NCBI RefSeq assembly: GCF_000019965.1
Contig: NC_010571.1
Span: 744,001 to 808,000, forward strand
Length of the DNA: 64,000 nt
Direction of reading: 5' to 3'
Source: Opitutus terrae PB90-1
GTDB taxonomy: Bacteria; Verrucomicrobiota; Verrucomicrobiia; Opitutales; Opitutaceae
Shown: piece after piece, positions 54,453-64,000 of the stretch
How positions within the stretch are numbered: the stretch's first letter is position 1
Layout of the letters: the number at the start of each line of letters is the position of its first letter
The notes under the pieces: model-generated
Seen by the model: only the letters and a program-made list of their open reading frames with translations
Database searches by the model: none
Told to the model about the DNA's origin: nothing
Position numbers and translations under genes: made by a program

Positions 54453-57062
54453 TCAGAAATCCCACGTGAAACCGACGCTCGGGATGAGCGGCATCAGCAG
54501 GTCGCCTCGCGTGCGACGCACCTCCAGCGAATCGTCCGGGCGCACGGTCACGTTGTGGCCGTAGCTGATCATGTTTTCCCGATCGAAGACGTTGAAGATA
54601 TCCACATACAGCCGCAGCGTGCCACGCTTCAGCTCGAAACGCCGCTGGATCCGCAGGTCGACGCGCTGATAGGCGGGCAATCGCTCGGCAAAGGGCGTTC
54701 GCAGTTCGCCATAAACGACCGTCCCGCCCTCCGCGTAAGGCGCGGCGTGGAAATCCAGCTCGGTCGTTGGCCACCCGGTGTGGTACTGGCCGGCGAGGCT
54801 GAATTGCCAGCGCCGGTTCGGTGTATACGTGACGTCGAGATAGACCGTGTGGCGTTGATCCCGCGCGCGGGCAATCGTCACGCCCGAACGGAGCGTCTCT
54901 TCCGAGCGCGCCAGCCCATAGGATCCCGACCACGAGAGCTTCGTCCCGCGGCGTTCGGCGATCAGCTCGAGCCCGCGCGCGCGCTGGCGGAGCGGATCGA
55001 GCCGCAACCGATCGTAGCCTTGCTCCGGCGCGGATTCGAGTGTTTCGACCCCGTTCTCCCAATGCGGCTGCGGCCGGTTCACGGCGCGCTCGTAAGCCTC
55101 GAGCCGCAAATTGATCCCGCCCCGCAGTCGCCGTTCCAGCCCGACGACGCGATGCTCGGCGCGTTCTGACGGATAAAACCGAGTCTCTCCATCCAGCACG
55201 CCAAGCCGGTACAGCGGCTGCGCCTGGTGGAAGCGACCCCAGCCAAAACGGAGCGTCGTCGCACCGCGGCTCCACGCCGCGTTGAAGCGCGGGCTCACGT
55301 CGGCGTCGTGCGCGTAGTTATTGCCGTCGAACCGCACGCCCGGCTCCACGGTCCAGCCCCCACCCGGCTGCGCGCGCACGGCCAGATAAGTTCCCCACGA
55401 TTCTCCGGCGGGCGCCACGGTCAGGTCCCTGAACTGTCGCGTCTTGATCAATCCGGCGTCGGTCGACACCAGCGCTTCATGGAACCCATGATAATCGAAA
55501 TCGGCCCGACCGGTCGTCACCTGCATGCCCGCCCTCAGCAGGACGCGCGGGTGCCACTTGGCCGTCCAGTCCTGCCGGAAGCTCGTCGTCCGCAGCTCCC
55601 GCTCGTCAGCCGCGCCCAGTTCATACCAGCGGTTCCACAGCCCGCTCGCACGTCGCGACCACGATAGCTGCGCGTGGGAAAGAACCGCCTCGCCTTGCAC
55701 CGCGCCGAAATCTCCCTGCCAACGCAGCCAGGCGTAATCGCTGCCGTAGCGACTGTGCAGCTGCGCCTGCGTGCCTTCGTTCATTGTCATCCGGTCGGCC
55801 GCGTGCAGCGCATGGACCGCCAGCGTTTGGTTGGGCGTGAGATTCGTCTCCCACTTGGCGAACACATCGTGGTAACGCGGTTTGAGCTCGGTGCTGTCGT
55901 CCGCTCCTCGCACCCGCAAGGCCACCTGCGGATACCCAGTGCGTGCACTCACCAGCCAGTGACTGCGGCCACTGGGAGTTGCTCCGCGGCTCGCGACGCG
56001 TGCGCCGGTCATGCTCATGCCCAGGGTGGTGCGCGGCTTCGCCCGCACATAACGGTCCGTCTCCATCGTCAACACTCCCGCCAGCCGGTCGCCAAACTCC
56101 GCGGTGAATCCACCCGTGAGCAAATTGAGCCGGCTGATCGTCTCCAGATCCAGGATCGAGAGCGAGCTGTCGGTGTCCTTCATGTGAAACGGCTCGATGA
56201 GCTCCACGCCATCGAGCCGCGCCAGTACCTGATCATGCGGCGCGCCCCGCACCCAGAATCGCGCCGTGATGTCATCGGCCGCGAGACCCGGCAGATGCGA
56301 GATCGCGCGATAGAGATCCTCGCCTACCTGGGGCAACGCCAGCAGATCCGCCTCGGTCAGCATCGCGGCCACGAGCCCGCGCTCCTCCTCGATGCCGAAC
56401 CGGCTGGGCGTGACGATCACCTCCTCCAGCAGGAAGGCCGGCGGTCCCGTACCGCCGAGTTCGCTTGCATCCACCACCACCGCCTCCAATGCCTGCAAGT
56501 CCTCGCCCGCGGTCAGCCGAATCGGACCGAGCTGCGTACTCCGATGCGCCGCGACAAAAACGGCCTCGACTCGCGCCGTGGTAAACCCCTCGGCCTGTAC
56601 GAGCAGGGTCGGCCATTCCGCCGGCACCTCGGGCAGCCGAAAAAAACCGTCCGCCCTCGTGCGCACCGCCAGCGTTGAGTCGACCAACCGCACCAACGCG
56701 TTCGCCACGGGCTGCCCGGTCGCATCTGCCACGACGTGCCCCTGCACTTCTCCCGTGCGCCGGCGGTTCCGTTCCGACACCACCACGAACTTCCCCGCAC
56801 TGTTGCGGATCGCCGTGAATCCCGTTCCGCGCAGCAGCCGATCGATCGCTTCGGCCGGTTCGAACAGGCCCGCCACCGCGTTCGACTGCACCGCCTTGAG
56901 CTCGTCGAATGAAAACAGCACCTCGACCCCCGCCTGCTTGGCGAACGCCATCAGCGCCGTCGCGGCCGGCTGCGTCGGCAGATCGAACCGCGTGGGCGCC
57001 GCGCGCGCCAGCGGCCCGAGGACCGCGAAAACGAGCGCGAGGCCGAGCCAGCGTCGCGCCAT
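54453..57062 (-). CDS. TonB-dependent outer-membrane receptor with N-terminal STN signalling domain
   Basis: 869 residues from ATG 57062. Signal peptide 1-20 (ending ARA-APTRF). An STN domain (about 22-95, FDLPTQPAATALMAFAKQAGVEVLFSFDELKAVQ...) as in FecA/FpvA transducers, then a carboxypeptidase-regulatory-like beta domain (about 100-190, VQGHVVADATGQPVANALVRLVDSTLAVRTRADG), the plug (EEVIVTPSRFGIEEERG...) and the 22-strand barrel ending SVGFTWDF. The STN would bind the FecR protein encoded at 57966. It probably imports an iron chelate or another large ligand. The genes between it and FecR include only the 57202 OM protein. Confidence 0.92.
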   Translation of the reverse strand: MARRWLGLALVFAVLGPLARAAPTRFDLPTQPAATALMAFAKQAGVEVLFSFDELKAVQSNAVAGLFEPAEAIDRLLRGTGFTAIRNSAGKFVVVSERNRRRTGEVQGHVVADATGQPVANALVRLVDSTLAVRTRADGFFRLPEVPAEWPTLLVQAEGFTTARVEAVFVAAHRSTQLGPIRLTAGEDLQALEAVVVDASELGGTGPPAFLLEEVIVTPSRFGIEEERGLVAAMLTEADLLALPQVGEDLYRAISHLPGLAADDITARFWVRGAPHDQVLARLDGVELIEPFHMKDTDSSLSILDLETISRLNLLTGGFTAEFGDRLAGVLTMETDRYVRAKPRTTLGMSMTGARVASRGATPSGRSHWLVSARTGYPQVALRVRGADDSTELKPRYHDVFAKWETNLTPNQTLAVHALHAADRMTMNEGTQAQLHSRYGSDYAWLRWQGDFGAVQGEAVLSHAQLSWSRRASGLWNRWYELGAADERELRTTSFRQDWTAKWHPRVLLRAGMQVTTGRADFDYHGFHEALVSTDAGLIKTRQFRDLTVAPAGESWGTYLAVRAQPGGGWTVEPGVRFDGNNYAHDADVSPRFNAAWSRGATTLRFGWGRFHQAQPLYRLGVLDGETRFYPSERAEHRVVGLERRLRGGINLRLEAYERAVNRPQPHWENGVETLESAPEQGYDRLRLDPLRQRARGLELIAERRGTKLSWSGSYGLARSEETLRSGVTIARARDQRHTVYLDVTYTPNRRWQFSLAGQYHTGWPTTELDFHAAPYAEGGTVVYGELRTPFAERLPAYQRVDLRIQRRFELKRGTLRLYVDIFNVFDRENMISYGHNVTVRPDDSLEVRRTRGDLLMPLIPSVGFTWDF

Positions 57063-57201
57063 GCAGGCGCGCGTCCCCCCGCGGATGATGTTCCGCGCAG
57101 GGATTTCCGCGGCTGGCACGGGATGGCTGCGGCTCACAGCGCCCATTCGTCTACCGATTCGCTCGTCTCAATGCCAGCGGAAGCCTGCATGCTCATTTCC
57201 T

Positions 57202-57858
57202 TCAGAATTTCCACCGCACGCCGAGCCGGGCCGTCCAGGCGTTGTCGCCATCGCCCGCAAAATCGACATACGTCAGATCGGCGTAAGTTGCGACCTTGTC
57301 CGTCAGCCAGAGATTGGCGTGCAGGGTAAAATGAGTGGATCGATCCGTGCTGCCGTCGAACGAGTCGGTGTAACTGATGCTCGGCGTGAGCGTCGCCCGC
57401 CCCGCCGGGACCTCCAGACCGACCGCACCACCCCAGATGCCGCTCTTCTCGGTCGTGCCGAACCGCCCCACGTCAAATTCCAGTTTCTGGTGCCCAATCA
57501 GCACCCCCGCGAAAGGCTTCAATCCCGCGGCCGCCGGATGCACCACCGCCGCTGCACTGATCGTGGTGTCCTTCAGACCCACGTTTCCCGCGTCAATCCA
57601 GCCATGCCCGATGTGCAGACCGAGATCGAGATTCGCTGTGGCGGGAAAATTGACGTCGGCGCCGACCACGTAGCCGTGTTCGTCGATCGCGTCCACGTCG
57701 ACCGTGCCGGCATCGGCGCTGATCGTGCGCTCACCAAGGACGCGTTGGCCGGGCAAGCCGGCCACGACTTGCTGTGCGGGCAGCGGGCTACCGGCGAACA
57801 GGATGGTCGCGACGGCAAGCAGAGTTTGAACGGAAATGAAGGAGAGGAGTTTTCGCAT
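57202..57858 (-). CDS. Small outer-membrane beta-barrel protein
   Basis: 218 residues from ATG 57858 (MRKLLSFISVQ). Signal peptide about 1-28 (ending LPA-QQVVA). Short, Gly/Thr-rich alternating strands (ISADAGTVDVDAIDEHGYVVGADVNFPATANLDLGLHIGHG, DRSTHFTLHANLWLTDKVATYADLTYVDFAG) end in LGVRWKF with a terminal Phe. This fits an 8- to 10-strand OmpA/OmpW-size barrel of unknown ligand. It is preceded at 70 bp by the CGGAATAGCGGGT element. The TonB receptor gene follows after 139 bp. Confidence 0.7.
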   Translation of the reverse strand: MRKLLSFISVQTLLAVATILFAGSPLPAQQVVAGLPGQRVLGERTISADAGTVDVDAIDEHGYVVGADVNFPATANLDLGLHIGHGWIDAGNVGLKDTTISAAAVVHPAAAGLKPFAGVLIGHQKLEFDVGRFGTTEKSGIWGGAVGLEVPAGRATLTPSISYTDSFDGSTDRSTHFTLHANLWLTDKVATYADLTYVDFAGDGDNAWTARLGVRWKF

Positions 57859-57927
57859 GAGGCTGGACCGTTGCGTCCGCTCGATGCGGAGCAACCGGCA
57901 TCCGGATACGACCACCCGCGCGCGGAA

Positions 57928-57940
57928 ACCCGCTATTCCG
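57928..57940 (-). promoter_or_regulatory. CGGAATAGCGGGT element upstream of the small OM-protein gene
   Basis: Exact copy of the element at 54407, 69 bp before the start codon at 57858. It lies in the end of the fecR-like gene's downstream region, so it can act as an internal promoter of the block. Confidence 0.45.
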
Positions 57941-57965
57941 ACGAAAATGACGGAGCATTTTCCCG

Positions 57966-58925
57966 TCACCGACCCTCGATCGGCACGACGCGTACGACGC
58001 CGTCCGGCTGGCGCAGCACGCGCACAGGCAGGACACGTTCGATTTCCTCGAGCAGTCCTTCGAAATCATCGAGGCTGTAGCGGCCGCCCAGCCGCCGATC
58101 CGCCACGCGTCCATCCACCTCGACCGTCCGGCCGTGATACGCCGCAAACCGCTCCAGCGCCTCACTGAGTGGCGTGTCTTCAAACACCGCCTGCCCCTCG
58201 CGCCAGGCGAGGACATTCTGCAGCGCTCCCGGTTCGACGCGGTGCACGTCCAACGCAGCCGTGGTGACGAGCGCCTGCTGGCCGATCTCGAGCGCCGTTT
58301 CACTGCTGGCCGCCGCAGCCGGCTGCACGCGCACGCGGCCTTCCAGCACCGTCACCTCGACGGCCCCTTTTGGCCGGGCCCGAATATTGAACTCCGTTCC
58401 GGTCACACGCACCACGCCCGCCGGAGTCTCCACGACGAAAGGACGCGCCTTCTCCGGCGCTACGTCGAACCATGCTTCGCCACGCGTGAGCCGCACGTGT
58501 CGTTCGGCTTTGCCCAAATCCACGTGCAGCTCGGTCAACGCATTCAGCGCAATCCGTGATCCATCGCTCAGCGCCGCCACATGTCGCTCGGCGGCGCCGG
58601 TGCTGAACTCCTCCCCGCCGCGCGTCGCCACGATGGCCGTGAAGGCCACGACCGCCGCCGCCGCCAACCCGGTGGCGCCGATGCGCCACCGCCGCCGCGC
58701 TGTCGCGCGCGCCTGCGTCGCCGACTCGACAAGCGCGTCGAACTCCGATTCGAGTTGCGCGGAAAGCTGACGGTAGCGCGACAATAGCCAACGATGCTCG
58801 GGATTCGCCGCCAGCCAGGTGGCCAGCGTCGCGCGGTCCGCATCCGTCATCCCGCCGCCATCCAGCCGCGCCGCCCAGAGCGACGCTTCCTCTTCGATCC
58901 GTTCGTGGGTTTCGTCTCGTGCCAT
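57966..58925 (-). CDS. FecR-family anti-sigma/sigma-regulator protein
   Basis: 319 residues from ATG 58925. DUF4880-type N-terminal domain (about 10-55, RIEEEASLWAARLDGGGMTDADRATLATWLAANPEHRWLL), one TM (about 81-100, IGATGLAAAAVVAFTAIVATRGG), and a FecR beta domain (RHVAALSDGSRIALNALTELHVDLGKAERHVRLTRGEAWFDVAPEKARPFVVETPAGVVRVTGTEFNI). A C-terminal DUF4974/STN-like part follows (EALERFAAYHGRTVEVDGRVADRRLGGRYSLDDFEGLLEEIERV). It couples ligand binding at the TonB receptor to the sigma factor, whose gene ends 4 bp upstream. Confidence 0.9.
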   Translation of the reverse strand: MARDETHERIEEEASLWAARLDGGGMTDADRATLATWLAANPEHRWLLSRYRQLSAQLESEFDALVESATQARATARRRWRIGATGLAAAAVVAFTAIVATRGGEEFSTGAAERHVAALSDGSRIALNALTELHVDLGKAERHVRLTRGEAWFDVAPEKARPFVVETPAGVVRVTGTEFNIRARPKGAVEVTVLEGRVRVQPAAAASSETALEIGQQALVTTAALDVHRVEPGALQNVLAWREGQAVFEDTPLSEALERFAAYHGRTVEVDGRVADRRLGGRYSLDDFEGLLEEIERVLPVRVLRQPDGVVRVVPIEGR

Positions 58926-58929
58926 GTTG

Positions 58930-59499
58930 TTACAGGCCGGCCGCCCGGCCTCCCTCCACGTTTGAGTCGTTTTTGCCGCGGCCCACCGCGGCATCGTCCT
59001 GCACCGCTGCGCGCAACAACCGCAGCGCGCGCGCATGCTGTTTCTCGACCGTGCTCACTGCAATCCCTAGCCGCGCGCCGATCTCGGCGTGGGACAACCC
59101 TTCGACCTTGCAGAGCAGCAGCACGCTCCGGCAACCGGGCGGCAATGCGGCGATCGCGGTCTCGAGCCGGGCCCATTCCTGTCGCGCCATGACGACGCGC
59201 TCGACGCCTGGGCCTTGCGCCGGCGCGAGTTCGATCAGCTTGCCATCGACTTCGCGCACGGGCGCAATCCGCCGCCGCTGCAACTGGTTCAGCGCCAGCC
59301 GGCGCGCCGTGGTGAACAAGAACGCCCGCGGCGCGTCGATCCGTTCGCCCTCAAACGCCGCGTAAATCCGGGCATACGCGTCGTGCGCCAGATCCTGCGC
59401 GTCAGACCGGTTGCCGAGCATCCGCGCCAGATAGCGGCGCAACGGAATCACCGTTGCCCGATAAAACGCACCGAAATCCGTGGGCCCGGGGTCAGGCAT
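58930..59499 (-). CDS. FecI-like ECF sigma factor
   Basis: 189 residues. Region 2 (FGAFYRATVIPLRRYLARMLGNRSDAQDLAHDAYARIYAAFEG...PRAFLFTTARRLALNQLQRRR) and region 4 (LETAIAALPPGCRSVLLLCKVEGLSHAEIGARLGIAVSTVEKQHARALRLLRAA) are clear. With FecR next, it is an iron-starvation-type or carbohydrate-responsive ECF sigma. A variant of the CGGAATAGCGGGT element lies 101 bp upstream, which fits autoregulation. Confidence 0.92.
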   Translation of the reverse strand: MPDPGPTDFGAFYRATVIPLRRYLARMLGNRSDAQDLAHDAYARIYAAFEGERIDAPRAFLFTTARRLALNQLQRRRIAPVREVDGKLIELAPAQGPGVERVVMARQEWARLETAIAALPPGCRSVLLLCKVEGLSHAEIGARLGIAVSTVEKQHARALRLLRAAVQDDAAVGRGKNDSNVEGGRAAGL

Positions 59500-59599
59500 G
59501 GCTGCGCGGCGTCGGCCGTTCTAACGGCAACGACCAGGGGGGTAAAGGTTCAACGGCGTGGACATGGGCTCCACGACTTAGGACAAGCCACCGCCTCGA

Positions 59600-59612
59600 A
59601 CCCGCTACTCGG
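59600..59612 (-). promoter_or_regulatory. Variant CCGAGTAGCGGGT element upstream of the FecI-like gene
   Basis: 11 of 13 positions match the elements at 54407 and 57928. It lies 101 bp before the sigma factor start codon. Confidence 0.35.
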
Positions 59613-59619
59613 CTCCACT

Positions 59620-59652
59620 CTAGACTCTGAGCTCTGGGCTCTCAGCTCTGGA
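59620..59652. repeat. Short low-complexity repeat of GAGCTCTGG-type words
   Basis: TCTAGACTCTGAGCTC followed by TGGGCTCTCAGCTCTGG: repeated CTCTGAG/GCTCT words with a small CTGAG/CTCAG inverted pair, between the sigma factor and the zinc-ribbon gene. Confidence 0.5.
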
Positions 59653-59671
59653 CCTGGGCCCTCGCCCCCGC

Positions 59672-60394
59672 TCACGCCTCCCAATAGACGATCCGGCCAC
59701 ACTGGTCGCACGTCGCCAAGCCCGCTCCAGGCAACGGCTGGCCTTTGCCGCGCGAAGCGCTTTCGACCTCGCTGGAGACCTTGAGATGGCAGCCGCCACA
59801 CTTGCCGTCGTGAATCGCCACCACCGCCGGCATGTTGCGCGCCGCGATCCGCGTGTAGAGCCGCAGCGCGGGCTCGCCGACCGGTGTCCGCGACGCCGCC
59901 ACTGCCGCCTGCGCCTCTTTCAATTCGGCCTGCAGATTCGTCTCCCGCTGGCGCAGCGTGTCGATCCGCGCCTGATGTCCGGAAATGTTGGCCTTCAGCA
60001 CGGATTCCGCGTCGTGAAACCGCTTTCGCGCCTCATCGATCGCATACATCACCTCGAGGTCCCGCTCCTCGAGCGTGCCAATCGACTTCTCTGCTTCTTC
60101 GATCTCATGACCGAGTGCCTGGTATTCGTCGTTTTTCCGTACCAGTGACTGCTGGGTGCGGTAACGGCCGAGATTGCCCTCTGCGGTCGCGATCTCTCCC
60201 TCGACGCCCTTCTTCTTCAACTCAAGATCCTTGAGCTCGCCCCGCGCGGTTTCGATCGCGGCCTTCTCCGTCGCGATCCGCTCTTCCACCAAGGCGATCT
60301 CTCGCGGCACCGCTTTGAGCTGCGCTTCGATGGCCAGGCGGTGCATGTCGCGATCCTGGAGGATCAGGAGCGTTTCGATCACAGGCGTCGGCAT
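59672..60394 (-). CDS. Coiled-coil protein with C-terminal C4 zinc ribbon (DUF164/CdsZ-like)
   Basis: 240 residues from ATG 60394. A long antiparallel coiled coil (about 10-185: QDRDMHRLAIEAQLKAVPREIALVEERIATEKAAIETARGELKDLELKKKGVEGEI...) is followed by a zinc ribbon with CGGCHLKVSSE and CDQCGRIVYW, which give a CxxC...CxxC set. Such DUF164 proteins are widespread and are thought to act in RNA or protein quality-control contexts. Related chlamydial CdsZ is linked to type III secretion. Role here unknown. Divergent from gyrB. Confidence 0.85.
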   Translation of the reverse strand: MPTPVIETLLILQDRDMHRLAIEAQLKAVPREIALVEERIATEKAAIETARGELKDLELKKKGVEGEIATAEGNLGRYRTQQSLVRKNDEYQALGHEIEEAEKSIGTLEERDLEVMYAIDEARKRFHDAESVLKANISGHQARIDTLRQRETNLQAELKEAQAAVAASRTPVGEPALRLYTRIAARNMPAVVAIHDGKCGGCHLKVSSEVESASRGKGQPLPGAGLATCDQCGRIVYWEA

Positions 60395-60586
60395 GCCTGC
60401 GAGCGTGGCGGTCCGGCCGCAGCCCGCCAAGCAGGAATCTCGGAAACACGGCGCCACGCCGGTTGGCGCACGTGCTGGCTTCGGCTCCGCGACCCGTTTT
60501 CCGGCTGCCCGAACCCGCGCCCCCGGGCGTCGTAAAGCCGCTTACCCGGTGGAGGGATAGCCCCCCTGGCACCCGCCTCGTTTTAA

Positions 60587-63283
<2,697 letters not shown>

Positions 63284-63294
63284 TCCGATCGACT

Positions 63295-63372
63295 CGTTCT
63301 CGTTCTCTTAATCGTTCTCGTTCTCTCGAGGCCGATCAGCGGAGAACGAGAAAGAGAACGATAACGAGAACG
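63295..63372. repeat. CGTTCTC imperfect inverted repeat between gyrB and gyrA
   Basis: Two tandem CGTTCTCGTTCTC words (63295-63325) are mirrored by GAGAACGAG...GATAACGAGAACG (63342-63372), giving a long imperfect stem with a TCGAGGCCGATCAGCG loop. T-rich sequence follows. It may partly terminate or stabilise the gyrB message. Confidence 0.7.
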
Positions 63373-63392
63373 ATTTTCTCCCCCTTTTCCGC

Positions 63393-64000
63393 ATGTATAC
63401 AGCGAGCGAAAAACTCTCCTCCGCCAACATCACCGACATCATGCAGACGGCCTACATCGATTATTCGATGTCGGTCATCATCTCGCGGGCGTTGCCGGAC
63501 GCCCGCGACGGCCTCAAGCCCGTCCAGCGCCGCGTGCTCTACGCGATGCTGCGCGAAGGCCTGCTGCACAACCGCGCGTTCGACAAATGCGCTGGCGTCG
63601 TCGGCGAGGTACTGAAGAACTATCACCCGCACGGCGACTCGTCCGTCTACGACACGCTCGTCCGCATGGCCCAGCCCTGGGTGATGCGCTACCCGCTGAT
63701 CGATCCGCAGGGCAACTTCGGTTCCGTCGACGGCGATCCTGCGGCCGCCTACCGCTATACGGAGTGCCGGCTCAACGCCATCGCCGAGGACCTCCTCCGC
63801 GACATCGAGGAGGACACCGTCGATTTCGCGCCGAACTACAAGGAGTCGACCACGGAGCCGACCGTCCTGCCCGCCGCCCTGCCCAATCTGTTGATGAACG
63901 GCTCCACGGGCATCGCCGTCGGCATGACGACGAACATCCCGCCGCACAATCTCGCCGAGATCATCGACGCGACCTGCGCGATCATCGACAACCCCCGCAT
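63393..64000 (+). CDS. gyrA: DNA gyrase subunit A (3' truncated by the window edge)
   Basis: Open to the window end; 202 codons visible. Type IIA topoisomerase N-terminus: [40 protein letters not shown]. The quinolone-resistance region reads [19 protein letters not shown] with Ser and Asp at the E. coli 83 and 87 positions, thus wild-type-like. The catalytic Tyr lies in [32 protein letters not shown] completes the breakage-reunion core. It starts 109 bp after gyrB, after the CGTTCTC inverted repeat. Confidence 0.95.
   Translation, partial: MYTASEKLSSANITDIMQTAYIDYSMSVIISRALPDARDGLKPVQRRVLYAMLREGLLHNRAFDKCAGVVGEVLKNYHPHGDSSVYDTLVRMAQPWVMRYPLIDPQGNFGSVDGDPAAAYRYTECRLNAIAEDLLRDIEEDTVDFAPNYKESTTEPTVLPAALPNLLMNGSTGIAVGMTTNIPPHNLAEIIDATCAIIDNPR

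Noticed and set aside
63295-63372. CGTTCTC repeats considered as a CRISPR-like array
   Set aside because: Words are 7-13 bp, not separated by unique spacers, and form one inverted repeat; no cas genes in the window.

Overview
The window looks like chromosome from a high-GC, Gram-negative member of the Verrucomicrobiota, most likely Opitutaceae (Opitutus-like). This is an inference from the overall gene content: outer-membrane beta-barrels, a STN-type TonB receptor with FecI/FecR, long Ig-repeat exported proteins, a PilMNOQ-type secretin cluster, an AddAB pair and a class A RNase P RNA. No tRNA, rRNA, CRISPR array, transposase, integrase or phage gene was recognised.

Region 1 (1-11.7 kb) is the most distinctive part. 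The end of a PhoB/OmpR-type response regulator is followed by four consecutive same-strand transcription units. Each begins with a Pho-box-like 11-bp direct repeat (TGTGACAACTT-YGTGAC) and a CGAT-type -10 at almost constant spacing. Each ends with the same family of intrinsic terminator. The units are porin A1-halfPstS1-MCP1, porin A2-halfPstS2-MCP2, halfPstS3-porin B1 and porin B2. Together they look like an amplified phosphate-starvation module that couples outer-membrane uptake, a small PstS-like periplasmic protein and chemoreceptors lacking HAMP. The two MCP genes are mosaics with near-identical blocks, which suggests gene conversion.

Region 2 (11.8-33 kb) is metabolic and housekeeping: an S46 dipeptidyl-peptidase, an MBL-fold hydrolase, an AGCS alanine/glycine symporter, an AGXT2-like aminotransferase, a bacterial PH-domain pair, a 54-residue DUF1328 protein, Dps, a class I/II aminotransferase, a LysM lipoprotein, a KdsD-like isomerase coupled to a Gfo/Idh/MocA oxidoreductase, class I and class II fumarases, a YjbQ protein, an ECF sigma factor with a membrane partner, a polyprenyl diphosphate synthase and a CPBP protease.

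Region 3 (33-52.7 kb) holds a minus-strand pilM-N-O-P-Q-like operon whose last gene is a 1285-residue Ig-repeat exported protein. It is followed by a 33-residue mS38/bS22-like ribosomal protein gene, addB-addA, rpsT, a NarL-type regulator, three prepilin-like minor pilin genes and rnpB.

Region 4 (52.9-59.6 kb, minus strand) is a FecI-FecR-outer-membrane protein-TonB receptor-exported protein block. A 13-bp element recurs in front of the sigma factor, the outer-membrane protein and the exported protein. The exported protein carries the same uncharacterised ~240-residue C-terminal domain as the Ig-repeat protein of region 3. Region 5 (59.7-64 kb) has a coiled-coil/zinc-ribbon protein, gyrB with a leader hairpin, a CGTTCTC inverted-repeat spacer, and the start of gyrA.
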